DNA from: Lycocorax pyrrhopterus obiensis
Taxonomy: Eukaryota; Chordata; Aves; Passeriformes; Paradisaeidae
NCBI GenBank assembly: GCA_014706295.1
Contig: JACSVZ010000007.1
Location: 56,806,975 to 56,870,974, forward strand
Reading direction: 5' to 3'
Length of the DNA stretch: 64,000 nucleotides
Below the pieces are notes generated by a model, which was given only the letters and a program-made list of their open reading frames with translations, was not told the origin of the DNA and made no database searches. This document shows positions 58,865 through 64,000 of this stretch, in pieces (the first letter of the stretch is position 1; every line of letters starts with the position of its first letter). The translations under genes and the position numbers were made by a program.

Positions 58865-61800
58865 GACAAACAAATGTCACAATCCTTTTCACCCCTTGGC
58901 AAGGGAAAGGTCTTCTCCCTTGAGCTGAATCTTTCTGAGAATCACCATTCGCTCCACCTTTGCTTTGATCTCTCTGACATGGAGACCCTCATAAGGATTT
59001 TTTTGGTTGCTCTGTGCTCTTAGTCTGGACAAGACTGACATCCTCAGCACTACAAGCATTGTTTTCAGCCATTCTAATAACTAGAACTGCTAAGCTATCA
59101 TTACAATTCAACTTCCATGCTGACTTTTGTCATGGCAACTTTTAGTTGTGAGAAAAGTGGTAACTGCATTAAAGAAGGAGCTTTTTTCCCCAAAGCAAAA
59201 GGTCAACCTTTCATAGTTTTCCCATGGCAGCATCTAAGAGTGTTCCCCACCCAAGCTTTCTGTCTGTACACAGACTGGGGGATATTACTGTGCAAAGAAT
59301 TCTTGATTCAGCAAAATATTCCTAAATGCTCAGCTTTACACATGCTTGAGGAAGTATTTGCTGTAGCAACAGAAAAATATTTGTTAATTGAAGAAATTGT
59401 TAGAAAAATCAGGATAAAGGAGGATGAGATGTGTGAAAAGACCAAGCAAAATCAAGCAAAAAATAAACATTGCCTTGCTTGAATGGCAGCAGGCTTCTAT
59501 GGATGATGTATAGATACTGGATTGGGCACCTGCTCCAGAGGATCCAAGTGAAGAGAAGCAATAAGTAACAGATCTGAGACCTCTTATGTGACGACCTCCT
59601 AAAATTCCATACAGAAAATGCCTCTCAGTAGCAGCATATGGTCCCCTGAGGCTCTATTGCTCCTCACAGTTGCAGCTAGTGCTGGTTGAACAGCACAAGG
59701 CAAAGGAAGGGAAAATGCTCCTTAGAAATGTCGCTTCCAAGTGGCTATTGCTTTTAAAAGGTGTTTCTGTTAGTCATACTGAAAACATGCTTCAGAAAAG
59801 CTTTTAGAAAGCACTTTTGCAAACCGAAGAATATCTCTGTAAAAGCATGCAGTGCAAATTTAAATCTCAGCCAAGGCTGGCAACAATGCAGAAATGTACA
59901 CAACACATTTAAAATGCAGGGAAAATACATCTTTTGGTACCATTCTTCTCTAGTTTGCCGGCAAAAGGATCTTCTTCCTTGTCTGTGATATGAGCAGCTG
60001 CTACCATTTCATCTTAAGGCTTCTCAGATCCTCAGTCCTGGAACGTATTTTGTCATACATCCTTAATGACCCACGGCTTAGACAGAAATAAACAGAGCTG
60101 CCTCCAGCCCACTGGCCATGAAATCATTCTGTAGTGATTCCAATCTCTTATGGCCTTGTTAAATTGCCCAGGCCAAATCATTTGTCAGAGTTACCCAGGA
60201 ATAAAATTATTTTATGCTCTTGTCAAGTGTCACCCAGTTCTGACAGCGGCATTCAGTGTTCTGTTTTTCCCCAAACCCAAATTGGAAAACAAAGCCACCA
60301 TCACCTTTAAAGATGGGAAATTACTGTAGTGAGTTTTACAAGGGCTAAAATTCACATGGCTCATTGGTTCAGTTCAATGTTTCCTTTCAATGTCCTCTGG
60401 ATCCAGATGTCTAGATCAAGAATATTTCATGTGTTTTGAATAGGGCTCAACTGCAGAAGTTGGGCTTAACCTTTTCCTATTTACATCTGCGTTTGACTGT
60501 AAAAGATTTGAAGCTGTGCCACTGCTGTTTCTTTCTTCTTTATTTCCTCCTTTTTCCCACTTGGAAAGAGTGTAAATAAATGGGAAAACAACCTATGTAC
60601 CAGAGCACATTTCTTCCCTAGTTAAAGCACTGAAAATCAGTGTGAGCTTTAGGCATGAGAGCAATTGGATTTGAGGCAGAGAACGATTGCACTAAATGGT
60701 GTCGGTGCTTGTTGAGCAGTGGAACTGCTCTGCTGCCACTGCTCCTTCAGAAGCAGCCTCCAGGTGCTCATACCAGATCCAGCAATGATCAGGGAACACA
60801 GGGGAACCCAAATAATTTCATATCAGATGCTGTTTTAATATTTCATATGGAAGCCTGCTTCCCTTTTCTTTTCCCTTGTTAAGGGGAAGCTTTGGAGGCT
60901 TGTGCACCTTCTTATCTTTAAACAAGGCTCATCTAATGAAAAGGCAAAATGGATAAAGTGAAATGTCCACATCCCTTCCCAAGGTGAAATTATAGCCTTG
61001 CCACAGTCAGTCTCCCACTGACTCTGCTGGGCTCAGATCAGCAGCTGGGAGTGTTCAGCCACAGGTTTCAAAACTGTGTAAAGGCTTTCTCCAAAGACCT
61101 TTTGCCTGGAAGAGGGTCAATGGTAGAAGTAAAACCCAAACGTCAGTGCAACCACACACATCTGCAGCACATCTGTGTTACCCAGCAGCTGGGGCAGGTG
61201 CATGACAGCCTCTCTCCATGTGCCATGTTCCAAAACCACTGCATCTTTCATACACAGCTCTCTAAAAAAAGAACAAAAAGCACAAATGAGCTGAACACAA
61301 ACAAGCTGAACACACCACTCTTTGGCTGCTGTGTCACATGTTCCTGCCTTCACATAGTTCTGCCCTGTATTTAGGAAGTGTCTCATAACTGGTGATCTTC
61401 CATCAACGTGAAAACACTCATGAATTCAGGACTGCAAAACTCTCTTGGTGCTGTTAAGTATAATTACTCCTTTGCTGTCTTTTTCTCTTTCTTCTCCAAC
61501 TAGAGAAACAAGGGAGACAAATTAATCACCAAGTTCTGCCGCCTTTATTTAAGCTGTACAGCTCTTTTGTCCCTGAATAGTCATCTGGATTCCTCCTGGC
61601 TGAATACTGTACTGCTTAATTTGGGAAAGAGGAACAGATGCAGGTGTGAAATGCTTTGTATCAAGACTTGATAAAGGAAACAGAAACAAAACCTACTTGC
61701 CCTCAATTTGCTAGTCTGAAATTGTTAAGAGTAAGTAATTCATCCAAGAGGATTTTTCTGCTGGGCATTGTCAGTAGTAAGCTGTGTTTTAAATTATCTT

Positions 61801-64000
61801 TCACAAATCCACCATGCCAACCCAATCCTGAGCAAATTTGGGCTTTTTTTTTTTCTGATAGGTTGGTATCTCTTTTCTAAACTCATGATGATGAAAATAA
61901 ATTTGTGTGTATAGCTTAAAGAAAAGAAAGAACTGGAACTGTTGAATTCTCTGTAATTTATCACTGTTTCCAAAGCAGGAGCTGGCTTTCTCCCAATGCC
62001 ATCTCCACCTTCCTAATCAGTGCTGAAAATGGTGCAAAGGAAAGCCAGGCTTCTCCCTGTAGCATTGGCACAGAAGTTGAGGACGGTTTTGGTGGTTTAC
62101 AGGGATTTTGCTGTCCTCAAATCTGCAAGAACTTTTTCACGTTTCCCCAACAATTACGTAACCCACAGGTAACATTTTTCTACTAAAAGTGTACCCCTGG
62201 AAGAACTATGCCTTTCCACAGATTTTCATGGATTATGCATTCACCTTGATCAACTTCCCCATTCCTCCCCCAAAATGCATTACAAAAAAAGGGAAAAAAA
62301 AAGTTCCCAGATAATTTGTAGGCACGCATTATGCTTGCTCAGTGCTGCCTAACAATTAGTGTCACTTGGCATGTTACTGTCTTTTTCCTTCTAGAAGCAA
62401 ATTCAATAGCTGTTTCAACAGAACGGGGGTGGTTTTGGCAGCTCTGTGACCCAGATACAAGCCTCAGTTTGAATGTATTTTCAGCCTTGCTGTCTTGGCT
62501 TATCTCGGGCTGGGAATCTGAAGCTCTCTGTGAGCATCCAGCTGCAGTGGAGTTAGGCAGCTGGAGTCCTGGCTGCTTGCTTAGGGCAAAACGTTAAGGG
62601 CCAAGCTGCATTGCAAATGCCCTTGGCAGCTGCTCAAGGGAGGGAGGGGAGGAGAGGAGGCAGCAGTACTTGGTTAAACAGATCCTGGAAATGAGGAAGA
62701 AAAGAAGGCTTTGCTGCACCTGAGCTGGGGAGATGCTTGTTTTTTACGGGAGCAGGGTTATCTGAATAAAAAGGGTTTGGGTTTGGTTTGCTTTGAGGTC
62801 CCTCTTAGCTCAGCAGAGTGCAGGGCGAACAGGCACAGCACAAAGCTCCTTTCTGCTCTCAGTCCCGGACCAGGGAGCTCTGCAACACCTCGAATGGATT
62901 CTGGGGGGCGTAAACAGGGGGATTCACACCATCCTGCTTTCATCACCTGGTAGCCCGGGAACGGCAGGGTCCTGTCAGAAAGTGATTTAGAGCAGGGCTG
63001 GGTGCTGCCCTGAATGTCTGCGCTCTGCCGTGTCCACAAAGGGCTCCACAGGGACACGAGCCAGCAAGTCAAGTGCCTCTAATGGGACAATGCATTCATT
63101 TTCCTGCCTCCAGCTGCTGCCGCTGCCAAGGATGTGCCAGCGTGCCACACAGCCAGCCTCATCCTCTCCCCGGCTCGCTCATTATACTGAATTTTATAGG
63201 CTGGCAGAAAGGTGGCTAAGCCAGCTTGTTGTCACCTAAGAAAGCTCCTGTTGTTGTGGGGAGTTTCTGACAGCTTCATTTGGGCAGCTTTATTTGTTCT
63301 CTGTGCCTTACTAGCAGCACAAATGGGTGGAAACTGGACCAGCTATCCAACCTCCAGCATATGATCTGGGATAAGCCTGTTCTGGTAACATTTCCCCTGC
63401 ATTTTGTGACCACCTCAGGAGGTGGGGTTGGCATGGCTCAGCATCACCTGCTTGTGCCTCACTGTGCTGTGGATTGGGTCCAGCAAAGCTGGGGAGGAAG
63501 CTTAGCAGGTAGCAACAATGCAAACAGATTGAGAGGATGACTGTGGAGCTGGAAAACATACCAGTTATCTCCTAATCCAAATGTCTGCCCCTAAACATAC
63601 CAGTCACAATAACTGGACCAAGAAAGCCTGTGGTGGTTCTCAAACCACAGCTGTCTCCAACCTGTTAAAACTTTCATCACCTTGATTACTGCAGTGCAGA
63701 GAGGTGAGGAATTAGCCAGTTAAGAGACGTGCGTATCATGCAAACCTTAAAACAACATTTTTGCCTACTCATATCCCCTAACTGATGACCTCAAATGACA
63801 GAATGAATAAATGGAGTTTCCAAAACCTTTAAGCAGAAATCCACTGTGCTAATCTTCTTCTTGTTTAAGCAAATGGGAAGAAATTAGCCAATGAAGTGTT
63901 CAGTTCTGATGCACAGAATTGTTTAATCCCAGAAATGGAGGATGTTTTAAAGAGAATATGGTCCAGTCAGTTAAAACAAAATATTAATTATGCGTATGGT
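58865..64000. other. Unique DNA to the end of the window, no gene supported
   Basis: The longest frame is 121 codons at 59117-59482 (+), with a Lys/Glu-rich end but no domain. Frames of 104-107 codons occur at 61051-61374 and 62758-63072. CpG rises slightly near 62830-63180. A short duplication of GCTGAACACA (61290-61317) and a poly-T run near 61844 are the only structures. No interspersed repeat is recognised. Confidence 0.55.

Noticed and set aside
63650..63720. Possible MIR core near GTGCAGAGAGGTGAGGAATT
   Set aside because: Only one short block resembles MIR. The next expected blocks are absent.
1..64000. CRISPR arrays, tRNA or rRNA genes, bacterial operons, insertion sequences
   Set aside because: No spaced direct repeats, no cloverleaf sequence noticed by eye, and the repeats present are vertebrate retroposons. 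A tRNAscan or Infernal run would be decisive for small RNA genes.

Overview
The window looks like non-coding DNA from a bird. The diagnostic signal is its transposon content. The interspersed repeats I can recognise are chicken-repeat-1 (CR1) LINE fragments, both young avian-type 3' tails with ATTCTATG-like ends and much older, diverged copies. A thin layer of MIR-type SINE relics lies beneath them. I saw no Alu, L1 or other mammal-specific element. Base composition is moderate, CpG is scarce outside two short patches, and there are no operon-like gene arrays. I cannot name the species. A passerine or other neognath bird is possible but not shown.

No protein-coding gene can be supported. The long open frames are either by-products of simple repeats (the GGAGAA tract near 22.6-22.8 kb and the TTCCC tract near 43.3-43.6 kb) or low-complexity Ser/Leu/Cys/Pro-rich frames without a recognisable domain. 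The window is best read as a gene desert or the interior of a very large intron. The best hint of transcription is a speculative 166-bp exon (43708-43873) with a strong acceptor and donor, directly upstream of the only CpG-island-like segment (about 43938-44370).

Layout. 0-10 kb: two or three MIR relics, a young CR1 tail (+) at 4.1 kb facing an ancient CR1 (-) at 4.3-4.6 kb, a 630-bp ancient CR1 (+) at 5.85-6.48 kb, and a CpG-rich patch with a CTCF-like match at 7.1 kb. 10-20 kb: ancient CR1 (-) at 10.9-11.8 kb, a MIR-like piece at 12.8 kb, a long ancient CR1 (+) at 13.2-14.0 kb, and young CR1 tails (-) at 14.6 and 19.1 kb. 20-32 kb: an alternating purine-pyrimidine patch with an inverted repeat, the GGAGAA hexamer tract, and a CR1 tail (-) at 26.3 kb. 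32-43 kb: mostly unique AT-rich DNA, a CR1 3' end at 35.9 kb, an A-rich run at 36.8 kb and a 49-bp tandem duplication at 41.7 kb. 43-50 kb: the TTCCC satellite, candidate exon, CpG-rich segment, ancient CR1 (-) at 44.4-44.9 kb, MIR at 45.3 kb, a possible LTR ending near 48.02 kb and a young CR1 tail (+) at 49 kb. 50-64 kb: unique DNA with an ancient repeat tail at 52.8 kb, a clear MIR at 57.0 kb, a 670-bp ancient CR1 (-) at 58 kb and an ATTTT microsatellite.

The elements do not form a pathway. What the window records is successive waves of CR1 and MIR insertion, with pure homopurine/homopyrimidine microsatellites as the newest features. I found no convincing undescribed biological system. Repeat family names come from recalled consensus patterns and were not checked by a database search.
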